From Heliorestis convoluta (GTDB lineage Bacteria > Bacillota > Desulfitobacteriia > Heliobacteriales > Heliobacteriaceae), in contig NZ_CP045875.1 in assembly GCF_009649955.1 (NCBI RefSeq), positions 2,089,501 through 2,153,500 of the forward strand: a DNA stretch of 64,000 bases, written 5' to 3'. Below the pieces are notes generated by a model that had not been told where the DNA came from, made no database searches, and worked only from the letters and a program-made list of their open reading frames with translations. Every line of letters starts with the position of its first letter. Within the stretch, counting starts at the first letter, position 1. Positions 35,777-45,149 of this stretch are shown here, in pieces. Made by a program: the position numbers and the translations under genes.

Positions 35777-37390
35777 CTATTTTGTTGCTAGACAGCTATT
35801 AGGCAAAGATTCTTTTGACCATGGAAGCAGTTGATCTAGAACCTGTTCATCTTCAGTATCTATGTTGGGCAACTGCTCGAAAAGGTATATCAGATAGGTA
35901 AAAGGATTCAAACCATTCTCCTTGGCTGTTTCAATAATGCTATAAACAATTGCGCTTGCTCGTGCGCCACTAGGAGTGTTACTGAACATCCAGTTCTTTC
36001 TTCCAACTACGAAGGGTTTTAAAGATCGCTCACTGCGATTGTTGTCAATTTCTAGGTTACCATCAAGCAAAAAGCCCTCTAGTTTTTCCCATTGGTTCAG
36101 GCAGTAAGTGATCGCTTGACCAAAGGAACTTTTAGGAAGAACTTTAGTTTCTTGTGTATGAAGCCATGCTAAAAAAGCATCTAGAACAGGTTTACTGCGC
36201 TCTAGACGTTCTTTATAACGTGTTTTAGCATCAACTTCTGCTTCTTTTAAGTCGCCTTCAATAGCAAAAAGTTGATTGCAATATTCTAGTCCTTGTTGGG
36301 CAACGACAGGCTTGGAGGATTTTTGGTTTGGTAGTGCTTTTAAGGCCTCATTGAATTTCCTCCGCGCGTGAGCCCAGCAGCCACAAAGCCTGACATTTTC
36401 CACGAGGTGGTACCCAGAATACCCATCTACGTGCAAAAAGCCTCTAAAATCCGATAAAAACTTTTTAGGATGCTCACCAGCTCGTGTCTCTTGATAGTCA
36501 AAAAGCACGATGGGTGGACCGACTGGCCCTGTGCGGTACAACCACATATAAGAATTGGTCTGCGCTTTCCGACCTGGCTCATGAAGTACCTGCAAGCTCG
36601 TCTCGTCACAATAGAGGTACTTCTGTTGCAACAGGTGGTGGTGCATCCGATCATAAAGCAGACTTAACCATCGGTTAGCGCCGTAAAGAACCCAGTTGGC
36701 CAGATTTTGGCGAGACAAATTAACGCCAAGGTGCAAAAAATGCTGCTCCTGACGGTAAAGAGGCATACCATATGCATATTTTTGGGTCATCACGTAAGCC
36801 ATAACTGATGGAGAGACAAAGCTCTTTTGGAGTACCGGTGCTGGCATGGGTGCAGTGATAACCAGAGGTTTATCTGCATCAGGTGCGTCTTTCTCACAAC
36901 AGCGACAAGAGTAGACATAGCGCACATGCTTGACCACTTTTACCTGGGCAGGAATGATCTTCAACTCTTGCCGTTCTTCTGTGCTCATTTCGTGCAAAGC
37001 ACCACCGCAACAAGCACAATGCTTCTCTTCTTCGGGTAGACGGTATTCAATCGTTTCCACGGGCAGTCCTTCTATGTTAACAACGCGAGAACCCCGCTTT
37101 TTACGGCGTTGATGAGGTTGCACCTCAATGTTTTCTATGGGAGGCTCAACCAGAGGCGCTAGCGCTTCTAGCTCAGTTTCATTAAAAAGAAGCTCCTGCT
37201 GACCTGGAACAGTTCGTTCGCTAGAAGAGCCGTATTGCCGATGGCGATTAAGTTGAATCTGCTCCTTCAGCCAGTTCAATTGAGCCATTAATTCAGCATT
37301 TTGCTGTTCTAGTTGTTTACAGCGATTCTGGAGATATTCAATTGATTCAGTATTGTCAATGCTATTGCTCATACATAGTAATTTCGACAA
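35777..37390 (-). CDS. tnpC: IS66 transposase TnpC
   Basis: 537 residues, full length. It has an N-terminal coiled coil (QNRCKQLEQQNAELMAQL), a Cys-rich zinc-binding segment (CACCGGAL...CRCC), and a catalytic core including YLYCDETSLQVL, HVDGYSGYH, CWAHARRKF and IDNNRSERSLKPFVVGRKNW. No frame break is seen, so it is probably active. Confidence 0.97.
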   Translation of the reverse strand: MSKLLCMSNSIDNTESIEYLQNRCKQLEQQNAELMAQLNWLKEQIQLNRHRQYGSSSERTVPGQQELLFNETELEALAPLVEPPIENIEVQPHQRRKKRGSRVVNIEGLPVETIEYRLPEEEKHCACCGGALHEMSTEERQELKIIPAQVKVVKHVRYVYSCRCCEKDAPDADKPLVITAPMPAPVLQKSFVSPSVMAYVMTQKYAYGMPLYRQEQHFLHLGVNLSRQNLANWVLYGANRWLSLLYDRMHHHLLQQKYLYCDETSLQVLHEPGRKAQTNSYMWLYRTGPVGPPIVLFDYQETRAGEHPKKFLSDFRGFLHVDGYSGYHLVENVRLCGCWAHARRKFNEALKALPNQKSSKPVVAQQGLEYCNQLFAIEGDLKEAEVDAKTRYKERLERSKPVLDAFLAWLHTQETKVLPKSSFGQAITYCLNQWEKLEGFLLDGNLEIDNNRSERSLKPFVVGRKNWMFSNTPSGARASAIVYSIIETAKENGLNPFTYLIYLFEQLPNIDTEDEQVLDQLLPWSKESLPNSCLATK

Positions 37391-37443
37391 ATTCTGCGAA
37401 TATCCTTTTTAAAGACGGCTAAGAGCTGAAAAAACATTTCTTT

Positions 37444-37800
37444 TTATAGGATTGTACGAGCCGTGACCACAGGATGGGCTTGATGCTGTTCGAGTGCAAG
37501 ACCATCGAGCAACCAGCGAAGTTCTCGACGACTAATCTTTGTCGTTTTAGAACTTCCTTCTGTTGGCCATTGAAATTTCCCTCGCTCTAGGCGGCGGTAA
37601 TATAGCCAAAAGCCATTTACTTCCCACTGTAAAATCTTAAGTTTGTCACGTTGGCGATTACAAAAGACAAAGAGACAAGGTGAAAAGGGATCTAGCTCGA
37701 AGACCTCTTTCACGATTACTGCCAAGCCATCGATTGATTTGCGAAGATCCGTAGCACCTGAGGCCAAATAGACCTTTTCGATTGCTGCTTCACTTATCAT
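37444..37800 (-). CDS. tnpB: IS66 accessory protein TnpB
   Basis: 118 residues with the Orf2 pattern VYLASGATDLRKSIDGLAVIV...LFVFCNRQRDKLKIL. It overlaps tnpA by 4 nt and is needed together with TnpC in IS66-type transposition. Confidence 0.95.
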   Translation of the reverse strand: MISEAAIEKVYLASGATDLRKSIDGLAVIVKEVFELDPFSPCLFVFCNRQRDKLKILQWEVNGFWLYYRRLERGKFQWPTEGSSKTTKISRRELRWLLDGLALEQHQAHPVVTARTIL

Positions 37801-38360
37801 GGTACCGTCAGCGCCCTTACTACTTGCCTGAGTAGAACCGAATTGAATCCGGGTCTTACATCGATAATTGCCGGTCCTATCCTGATAGCCAAGCCATTCG
37901 GGCTATCGCGTTCTTTGGAACTGTCACTGTTCGCATTGTCTGTTTTTGTATGGCCAACGTCCATAGCAAATTTTTCTACGTTGTTCTTTATTTCGGATTC
38001 CTTTGCTTCTCTTAGTGTATCCTCTGCACCAGCATTGCTAACAGGCTCTGCAGCATCGGTTCCAACGTCATTTACTTTGGTATTGTCAGTTTCAGTGCAA
38101 AAGAGTCTCATATCTTCAGCTTCTGAATCTTGGGAGCTAACACTGCTTCCGTTATCCTCTTCATTATCACTTATCTCGATTGAAATCCACTGCGTTTTGG
38201 GGTTCGCTGAACTTTCTACGGCTTCAATCTTCTTAAGCCAATAACGCAGTTGATGAGCTTTGACATCATTGGCAGCACACCACTTTGGTATGCTTAGGCC
38301 GCTTGCTCTATAAGCAGCCACTCGTGCTTCCCATTCTTTTTTTAGATGTGCTCTTGACAT
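37797..38360 (-). CDS. tnpA: IS66 accessory protein TnpA
   Basis: 187 residues. The N-terminal helix-turn-helix (WEARVAAYRASGLSIPKWCAAN...LRYWLKKIE) and the C-terminal NGLAIRIGPAIIDVRPGF fit IS66 TnpA. A long acidic linker between them makes it larger than usual. Confidence 0.9.
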   Translation of the reverse strand: MSRAHLKKEWEARVAAYRASGLSIPKWCAANDVKAHQLRYWLKKIEAVESSANPKTQWISIEISDNEEDNGSSVSSQDSEAEDMRLFCTETDNTKVNDVGTDAAEPVSNAGAEDTLREAKESEIKNNVEKFAMDVGHTKTDNANSDSSKERDSPNGLAIRIGPAIIDVRPGFNSVLLRQVVRALTVP

Positions 38361-38524
38361 GAAAAAATCCTCCCCAGGTTGTATTCTTGAGGAAGATTAT
38401 CTCATAAAAGAAGTTGTGCTACCATGTGGGTACTGTTTGACGCTTACGTCTAAACTTAAAGCAATGGCATGAGAAGAGTTATTTGAAGGAGGTTGCCTAG
38501 GGAGAAAGTAACCATACTTCGGAT

Positions 38525-40382
38525 TTAGGAAGTCTCTAGTGCTAAAAAGCTTTCATTTACACTATCGGGTGGACAGGGCGTGAATCGAATATAGAACGTC
38601 GTTCCTTGAGGACTACTCTGAAAATCCATTTTTGCCTTATGGTTTTCTACTACTTTATAGCAAGTGGCAATGCCCAGTCCTGTTCCATTTTTTTTCGTTG
38701 TGAAAAAGGGAGCCCCTATGTTATCCTGGATTTCCTTGGGAATACCTGTTCCTTGATCAGATATTGCAAGAACGACTACATCATCCTCGAAGGATGTTTT
38801 TAAGGTAACCGTACCCTTTTCAGGCATAGAGTCAAGAGCATTTTTGACGAGGTTAAGTAGTAGCTGTCTTATTTCATTTTCATCGAGAACAGTTTTGGGA
38901 ACCGATTGAAGAACAGCAGTAACATACTTGTCTTGTTTATAAGCCTCTGCAGTCAATAAAGGCATTATCCTATTAATAACTTCGTTTACATCCATTTCTT
39001 TTGATTCTCTATTTTTTGTCCGAGCCAACGATAAGAACTCAGTAATAATGTCGTTGGCTTGATCAAGTTCACTCAGCATAAGTTCTACTTGTTTTTTATA
39101 AGGCGATAAATCCTTACGGATCAAGAATAGTTGTAAGAAACCTCTAACAACAGTTAGTGGATTTCTTACTTCATGTCCAATGCCAGCAGCCATTTGACCA
39201 ACCGTATTCAGACGGTCGAGACGACTCATTTCTTTTTCGTATTTATTCTTTTCTGTTATGTCAATGCCCACATATAGAAAACAGGCTTTGCCATTTAACT
39301 GTATCGCTTCTGTTGTTAGCAATACATCACGAGTTTCTCCATTTTTGGCGTTGAAAGATACCAATATATTACGTACAGGTCGGTTTCTGATCAAACGATG
39401 CATGTCTTTTGTTAGAATATTAAATTCATTCTGGCTTTTATTGATGATTTCTTCTCGGCTATATCCTGTTGTGGCTACCCACTCTTTATTTACGTCAACA
39501 TACTTGTAATCGTCGATAGACACAATAGACAAACTTACAGGAACTTTATGAAAAATTTTATAAAAACGTTCTGATGAGAGTTCTAAGTCTCGATAGGGAG
39601 CCGTAATGGTGCTAACAAAAATACCTTTAAATAAGTAATAATAGTAGCAAATCTTGAGCAAATGCCCCAAAACCATAAGATAAGAGTTGACAGAAGTGAA
39701 TACTGCAAAAATAAGCTCCCCTGGTATAGTTATAAGTAAAGCAAGAAAAACATAGCGATCTTTCTCTGTTGACCAAGAATTGAATTTTCTATAACGAAAA
39801 AATAAAGCAAGGGCAAACATGGATGTAATTACAATTTCCATTAAGATTTTAGTTCCTGTTGCTCCTTGTCCGTTAATAAACAATGAAGGCATAGCAGGTG
39901 GGTAAAAAAGGAAAACAGATAAGATTATAGAGAGCAGCAGAGACATTAACAACCAGTTCCATTTGGTTGTTCGAAATATGATGTTTTTAGATATAAGAAG
40001 CAGCACCAATGCTTCAACAAATCTCCCAGCGACCCAAAAACGACTTGATAAATCGTGTTGGTCTAAAGGACTTTGAAAGTAACCAATAAAAGAAATAGTA
40101 TGTATAACATCCATAACCGCAACAACAAAAAAACCAAAGCCGACAAGATGAATTTCAGGAGAAGCTCGGTGGAACAAAATCACTGTAATACATAAAGCCA
40201 GAAAAAGCAAAGAAGATGGCTATTGCTTCTACGGCAGTATGAGCTAAATAATGATGGTTACGCCAAATTAGATGGTCAAATAACCATGAAAATAGCAAGA
40301 TCATCATAATTAACAAAAAATAATGGCGTAGTATATCATAAATATCATTTTTTTCTTTCACAAAGTTAAAAAAATTAGTCAT
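38525..40382 (-). pseudogene. Sensor kinase MASE3-PAS-HisKA-HATPase, split by a homopolymer frame break
   Basis: The main frame (40210 to 38525) encodes membrane helices (MASE3-like, about 1-190), a PAS (about 205-320), HisKA with His in AGIGHEVRNPLTVVRG, and HATPase with NLVKNALDSM, ISDQGTGI and KKNGTGLGIATC. The first helix and the conserved WRNHHYLAHTAVEAIAIFFAF segment lie upstream in another frame (40382-40155). The break is at five Ts (minus strand, 40202-40206); four Ts join the frames smoothly. The full protein would be about 620 aa. Confidence 0.82.
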
Positions 40383-40579
40383 TTTCACTCTCCTGCTATA
40401 GAAATTCATCTTCTTTTTGATTATATACTAAAACCATAGAATAATTTGTCGAATCGTGGTGCATACAAAAATTAGATAGAAATTTAACAAAATTGATCTC
40501 ACAATTATAAAATTTTGTGGGCTATAAGAGGCATCTCCCAATACGAAATTTTATAATTTTTGCTAAGCAAATTTTGTTC

Positions 40580-40960
40580 TTATTCTACAAGAAAAACGAT
40601 TTTCGTTAACAGCTCGCTTTCTGGAACTTCCAGAGGTGAGTTATAGTAAAATTCATAGACTACACCAGTGGGACTATAAGCATTTTCCATTGTCCACTTT
40701 TGCATAGCCTCATAAACAGAGGCCGAATCTTTGTATGGACCTTTATACAGATAGGATACTTGATGACTCGCTGGAATTTCACTAGCTTGGATGTCGCCTT
40801 TGCCACTGAATTGCTTCGACACGGGAACCCCTATCTCTATATCGAGATTATCCATATCCATGTTGTAATAGGCTCCAAAGGGGATACCGGCAGGTTTTTC
40901 TCCAATTTCAAGGAGATGCTGAAAAATAGCTTCATAAGCTTTGCCAAAAAGTGCTGGCAA
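40580..40960 (-). CDS. GyrI-like effector-binding domain protein
   Basis: 126 residues of the GyrI/AraC-effector-binding fold: IPFGAYYNMDMDNLDIEIGVPV, YKGPYKDSASVYEAM and a C-terminal LLTKIVFLVE. The first beta strand usual for stand-alone members is missing and a terminator sits just upstream, so it is probably 5'-truncated or starts at TTG 40960. Confidence 0.75.
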   Translation of the reverse strand: MPALFGKAYEAIFQHLLEIGEKPAGIPFGAYYNMDMDNLDIEIGVPVSKQFSGKGDIQASEIPASHQVSYLYKGPYKDSASVYEAMQKWTMENAYSPTGVVYEFYYNSPLEVPESELLTKIVFLVE

Positions 40961-40987
40961 GTCAATAAAAGGACCAGACCTAACAAA

Positions 40988-41028
40988 AAACCAGCCCTAA
41001 AGCTGCTAGGTACAGCCAGGCTGGTATT
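40988..41028 (-). terminator. Hairpin with T tract upstream of the GyrI-like gene
   Basis: On the minus strand ACCAGCC pairs with GGCTGGT and is followed by TTTTTTG, 30 bp before the GyrI-like frame. It could be an attenuator or the end of a lost gene. Confidence 0.6.
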
Positions 41029-41177
41029 TAGACGATACAGATCATGTTCTTTCTTTCGCAACCATATTATACCACTGATAGGGTTCGTTTGTCACTCATG
41101 GGGGAATTATAAAACGTGTAATGCATTACAGCTTCTGTTATAATTAATGAAAATAGAAATCATTTCGGAGGACTTTC

Positions 41178-42188
41178 TTGGGTATTTTAGAAAAATTACA
41201 TACATTGATTATTTTGCTGGCTGTCCTAGCAGGCTTGTTGTTAGGTCAAGTGGGAATCATAGAAGCAAATGCTGAAAACCTTATTGTTCCTTTCTTGCTT
41301 CTGATGTTGTATGGTCTTTTTTTAACGATTCCTATAAAAGACTTAAAAAAAGCATTTGTAAATTACAGGTTTGCTGGTGTCAGTCTAGCGATTAATTTTA
41401 TTTGGACACCTTTGTTAGCATGGGTGCTTGGTGCGATCTTTCTCTCAGACCATCCGGCCTTATGGATTGGATTCATTATGCTGATGGTAACACCATGTAC
41501 TGACTGGTATCTTGTCTTTACTGGTATCGCAAGAGGAAATCTTTCGCTATCGACAGCAATATTGCCTGTTAATCTAACTTTACAGGTTTTGTTACTACCG
41601 GTATACTTATTGCTTTTTGCAGGCATTATGGAAGCAGTCGATATGTCGATACTAATAGAGAGTATTTTGCTGATCATAGCTCTTCCGTTTTTGTTAGCCA
41701 ATATAACGAGATTTCTGTTCTACAGAGCCAAAAAAGAAAAAATTCTAGAAGAAAAGCTATTACCCTTTTTTAGTACAGGTCAAATATTCTTTCTAAGTCT
41801 AGCCATCTTGTTTATGTTTGCTTCACAGGGAAGATATCTAATTGAAAATATTAGCATGGTCTATACAATACTGGTTCCAATTCTTGTCTTTTTCTTGATC
41901 AACTTTATAGTTAGCCGTATTATTAGCCCTATGTTTAATTTCTCTTACGAAGATTCAGCCAGTTTGACATTGACCACATTGGCAAGAAACTCACCACTAG
42001 CATTAGCTATTGCAGTAACAGCCTTTCCTGATCAACCAATTATAGCTTTAGCTTTAATAGTTGGCCCTTTGATTGAATTACCCTTATTGACAGGTATTTC
42101 TCAAATACTTTTAAGAATTCGTGGTAATAGGAATGAGCCAATCAATGAATCCAATATTGCTAGCGAACAGAGAGACCCATCAGAATAA
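41178..42188 (+). CDS. ACR3-like arsenite/organic-anion exporter (bile acid:sodium symporter superfamily)
   Basis: 336 residues with about ten membrane helices. The signature MLMVTPCTDWYLVFTGIARGNLSLSTA contains the conserved Cys of the arsenic-resistance ACR3 branch, and LARNSPLALAIAVTAFP matches its second half. TTG 41178 follows GGAGG. No arsR or arsC is nearby, so the substrate is uncertain. The last residues (EQRDPSE) are encoded by the dispersed terminator repeat, so the original C-terminus was probably replaced. Confidence 0.85.
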   Translation: MGILEKLHTLIILLAVLAGLLLGQVGIIEANAENLIVPFLLLMLYGLFLTIPIKDLKKAFVNYRFAGVSLAINFIWTPLLAWVLGAIFLSDHPALWIGFIMLMVTPCTDWYLVFTGIARGNLSLSTAILPVNLTLQVLLLPVYLLLFAGIMEAVDMSILIESILLIIALPFLLANITRFLFYRAKKEKILEEKLLPFFSTGQIFFLSLAILFMFASQGRYLIENISMVYTILVPILVFFLINFIVSRIISPMFNFSYEDSASLTLTTLARNSPLALAIAVTAFPDQPIIALALIVGPLIELPLLTGISQILLRIRGNRNEPINESNIASEQRDPSE

Positions 42189-42212
42189 ATATTTTTTGGC
42201 GAGCCTAATTTT
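42165..42212. terminator. Dispersed terminator-like repeat, copy 5 (decayed)
   Basis: AGAGAGACCCATCAGAATAAATATTTTTTGGCGAGC is a diverged form of copies 3 and 4, overlapping the exporter stop codon. Confidence 0.5.
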
Positions 42213-42255
42213 CTTCAAAGAGGATAGCTGCGTTGATGAGGGTAGATTTTTTTCA

Positions 42256-42392
42256 AGTAATTGAACTTGATAAGCCTGAAGATTTAGACAAATAATATCT
42301 TAATTAAAGTAACAGAGGTACAGGTCAACTAAGCCCTGTGCCTCTCTCTATCTCGGCGAGTTCCTTCCTTATTATATATACGTGTATTAACA
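42256..42392 (+). repeat. Third partial copy of the Rpn 3' end and downstream sequence
   Basis: TTGAACTTGATAAGCCTGAA... through CGTGTATTAA repeats 29053-29180 with a few indels, including the last Rpn codons and the CTCGNCGAGTTCCTTCC block. Confidence 0.8.
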
Positions 42393-42512
42393 CGGGATCT
42401 TTGAAGCGTGGGGCACTAAGCCTCGCGTTTCTTTTTTTTCAATTAACACTTTGCGAATTGATAGCATAGTTTGCAACTGGAAGAATCTACCATAAAGAAA
42501 GGGGGAGTATAA

Positions 42513-42650
42513 TTGAACTGGTTTCGTGAATTACCGATTGTTCGCAAAGTTAAGGTAGGACTAATTACAATCGTTTCCATCATGGCTCTAACCGTCATAG
42601 TTGCTGCCATGGGGTTTTTTGTAATTAACCAGAGTCTGCGCATGTTAACA
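42513..42650 (+). pseudogene. Methyl-accepting chemotaxis protein N-terminus, cut by an insertion sequence
   Basis: NWFRELPIVRKVKVGLITIVSIMALTVIV is a typical MCP start and first membrane helix. The frame enters insertion-sequence DNA about 45 codons in. TTG 42513 follows GGGGGAG. No remaining MCP body is seen after the element. Confidence 0.6.
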
Positions 42651-44265
42651 CCCAAAAAGCCCTCTAGCCCTTACGCCACAGGGCTTAGCGAAATTGTCAC
42701 GAAAACGTGAAAATTCCAGAAATCCCGATACAAATTCGACAAAAACCATATTGATTTTCCATCTAGCGGTTCAATTTTCCATGAAAAAAAGGATTCCTCA
42801 GCCCTTTTGCGAAGTGTTTAAGCGCTAACCAAAAACACACAAAGGGAGGAATCCTCTGTGCATAGTTTACCACAAGAACCCGATATGATGGAAGATCATC
42901 TTCGTATTCCTAACAAGAAAAAAAGGAAGAAATCGAACAAAAAGAAGAACGGCAAATGGGTAGGAGATAAGGTTGGTCGTGAGATAGAAGACTTCGCCTG
43001 TTATGCAACAAAAATACACGATTTTTCTCGGATGGCTCACCAAGCAAAAGATAGTCGTAAAAGAGCTCAAATCAAAGCGCCTATCATTTTTATCGTTGTC
43101 TTTTTTGGTGCCTTTTTCAGTATGGTTAGTATGGCGCAGTTAGATCATTGGCTAAAAAGTAAAGTTTTTGCTAGGTTTATTCCTAGTAGATTTCGCTTAC
43201 CCTCCCATGACACAGTTCGAAGAGCACTGCAGAAGTGGGATTTAGATATTCAACGACAGCAACACCAAGAGATTGTAATTTGCTATAAAGAGCAAAAAGG
43301 ACCTAAAAAAGGTAGCATTGATGGTCTGAGAGTTACGGCCATAGACGGCGTTGAACTCTTTCACAGTACCGCCTACAAATGCAAAGATTGTTTGACCCGA
43401 GAAAAACGAGATGGCAGCACAGAGTATTATCATTCTATTGTCGTGGCCCAACAAGTTGGCGGCGGGGCTAACATCATTTATGATTGGGAAATGCGTAAGC
43501 CGAGGGATGGTCAAGATAAAGACGAAGGTGAATCGACAGTAGCTCTACGCTTAATCAAAAGCTTAAAAGAAAAGTACGGAAAAATCACCGATGTATATAC
43601 CTTAGATGCCCTTTACGCCAAAGCTCCTATTATCGAAGCCGCGTTAGCAGCAGGCTCCCATGTTGTGATTCGCATGAAAGATAAGCGTATGCGAATTATG
43701 CAAAGAGGCCATAAAGAGTTTTCTGAGCGTAGCTATGATCATTTTTGGGAAGAGAATGATAGACGAGGCAATTCTATCTATGTGCAAGCCTGGGAGCAAG
43801 AAGGCCTTACAGATTGGGATCAAGTCTCTATACCTCTACGACTCATCAAAATTATCCGTCATACTACGAAAACAATCATAGAAGGCAACGAAAAGGTACA
43901 AGTCACAGATATCACAGAGCAATGGCTTGTCACAACCTATACAAAAACAGAAGTAAAAGTACAAACAATCGCCCGAATTGCTTGTGAGCGTTGGGAAATA
44001 GAAAATGTCGCTTTTCGCAATCTCAAGACTTTTAATCACATAGACCACTGCTTTGTTCATCATCCTGTGGCTATCGAAGCACTGATTAACTTTCAAGTGA
44101 TGGCCTTTAACCTAAAGCGAATGTACTTTTATCATCACTTATCGAATTTTCGAAGTTGGGATATCCAGTTAAGAGAAGTCATCAACGAAATGCGTGAAGC
44201 AGCTCGTTGGGGAAAACTCAATTTATGTCGTTGGCTCTGGAAGTGGGGGCTTTGTGTATTATGAA
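42650..44265 (+). mobile_element. IS4-like insertion sequence (approximate ends)
   Basis: Around one transposase gene, the left side (AACACCCAAAAAGCCC, about 42647) and right side (complement of GGGGGCTTTGTGTATTA, about 44245-44261) show imperfect inverted similarity. A target duplication could not be confirmed. Confidence 0.5.
42858..44264 (+). CDS. DDE transposase, IS4/ISAs1-like
   Basis: 468 residues with a basic N-terminus. The DDE pattern appears as VTAIDGVELF (first Asp), VYTLDALYA (second Asp) and ERWEIENVAFRNLK (Glu, in the Y/RWxIE context of IS4-superfamily enzymes). GTG 42858 follows GGGAGGA. It is full length with no frame break. Confidence 0.85.
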   Translation: MHSLPQEPDMMEDHLRIPNKKKRKKSNKKKNGKWVGDKVGREIEDFACYATKIHDFSRMAHQAKDSRKRAQIKAPIIFIVVFFGAFFSMVSMAQLDHWLKSKVFARFIPSRFRLPSHDTVRRALQKWDLDIQRQQHQEIVICYKEQKGPKKGSIDGLRVTAIDGVELFHSTAYKCKDCLTREKRDGSTEYYHSIVVAQQVGGGANIIYDWEMRKPRDGQDKDEGESTVALRLIKSLKEKYGKITDVYTLDALYAKAPIIEAALAAGSHVVIRMKDKRMRIMQRGHKEFSERSYDHFWEENDRRGNSIYVQAWEQEGLTDWDQVSIPLRLIKIIRHTTKTIIEGNEKVQVTDITEQWLVTTYTKTEVKVQTIARIACERWEIENVAFRNLKTFNHIDHCFVHHPVAIEALINFQVMAFNLKRMYFYHHLSNFRSWDIQLREVINEMREAARWGKLNLCRWLWKWGLCVL

Positions 44266-44437
44266 TCTATTCGGATGGAAGAGGGTGTTGGAGGAGCAAA
44301 AATTGTAAAATAAAAAATCTATCAATTTCTACATAGGGATATTTCAACATGGAATTGGTTAATTTGAACAATTTATAAACGTTTTTCATGGTGATGATTT
44401 GTTGATTATTAATGCTGGACGTTGTGTGTGTATCTAA

Positions 44438-44599
44438 CTAGAGGTTGTTATGAACGTGCGTAGACTCTGATTGTTTAGGGCGATTGATAGCTGAATTAAG
44501 AAGTTCTGGTATTTTTACGCCTTTTTGTTCTTTTGGACTATATCTTTCTATCACTAGCAAGTTAATTGAAATAACTTCTCGCTCTGTTAGATACCGCAT
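44438..44599 (-). pseudogene. Truncated Doc/Fic-type toxin
   Basis: A 53-codon frame starts at ATG 44599, overlapping the antitoxin stop (TAATG). RYLTEREVISINLLVIERY and IPELLNSAINRPKQS match the N-terminus of Doc toxins. The Fic catalytic HxFx(D/N)GN motif is missing, so toxicity should be lost. Confidence 0.65.
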
Positions 44600-44841
44600 T
44601 ATCGCTCAACCAGCTTTTTTAGAGTTTCATCGTATTCTTTCATGTTCTTATCTAAAAGATCAAAAAAATCAGAACTAATGCCTTTGGGTAACTGAACCTT
44701 CTCGCTTTTACGAATAACAATTGTATCACCTTGCTCTTCAACAGAAACGTTGTCACCTTGTTGGAGACCAAGACGATTTAACAATTCAATAGGAAAGGTC
44801 ACACCCAAACTGTTACCGATCTTTGTTAGCTTGCGCTCCAT
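44599..44841 (-). CDS. AbrB/MazE-type antitoxin
   Basis: 80 residues. The swapped-hairpin motif RKLTKIGNSLGVTFPIELLNRLGLQQGDNVSVEEQ is typical of SpoVT/AbrB-fold antitoxins, with a C-terminal helix for toxin binding. It is intact although its Doc-like partner (44438-44599) is truncated, so it may persist as a DNA-binding autoregulator. Confidence 0.88.
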   Translation of the reverse strand: MERKLTKIGNSLGVTFPIELLNRLGLQQGDNVSVEEQGDTIVIRKSEKVQLPKGISSDFFDLLDKNMKEYDETLKKLVER

Positions 44842-45006
44842 TGTATCACCACCATGCTATTTTTCATTATTATAATATGCAAAAACTATAATTGTTATTA
44901 CTGTTATAACACAAGTTGGATAACATCTCTAGGAGCTTGTATTTAGAATGAAATACGAAGCCTGTTAAAGGATTTTTTAGTGAAGATATTCTCAAGAACC
45001 TCCGGT

Positions 45007-45050
45007 GTTGGTCACGAAATTTCTTCGTGTCATAGTAGTACCGTTGCACT
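45007..45050. repeat. Copied fragment of the mntA 3' region
   Basis: TTGGTCACGAAATTTCTTCG...CATAGTAGTA with CGTTG repeats 50079-50115 with small indels, placed before an unrelated terminator. Confidence 0.7.
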
Positions 45051-45052
45051 AT

Positions 45053-45107
45053 AAGAAAGAGTCGCTTCTATCGGTAATGATACCCAAAGAAGCGACTTTT
45101 TCTTGTA
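45053..45107. terminator. Intrinsic terminator
   Basis: GAGTCGCTTC pairs with GAAGCGACTTTTTC, followed by T5. Confidence 0.75.
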
Positions 45108-45149
45108 TAATGGATCGTAAAACCCTAAGAAAAGGAGCAACGACCAGCT

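Larger units (their letters stand above)
35690..38447 (-). mobile_element. IS66-family insertion sequence, intact
   Basis: 2758 bp with inverted ends GTAAGCGTCAAACAGTACCC (35690) and its complement ending GACGCTTAC (38447). It is flanked by the 8-bp direct repeat GTCTAAAC (35682-35689 and 38448-38455), the usual IS66 duplication length. It carries tnpA, tnpB and tnpC on the minus strand. Confidence 0.95.
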
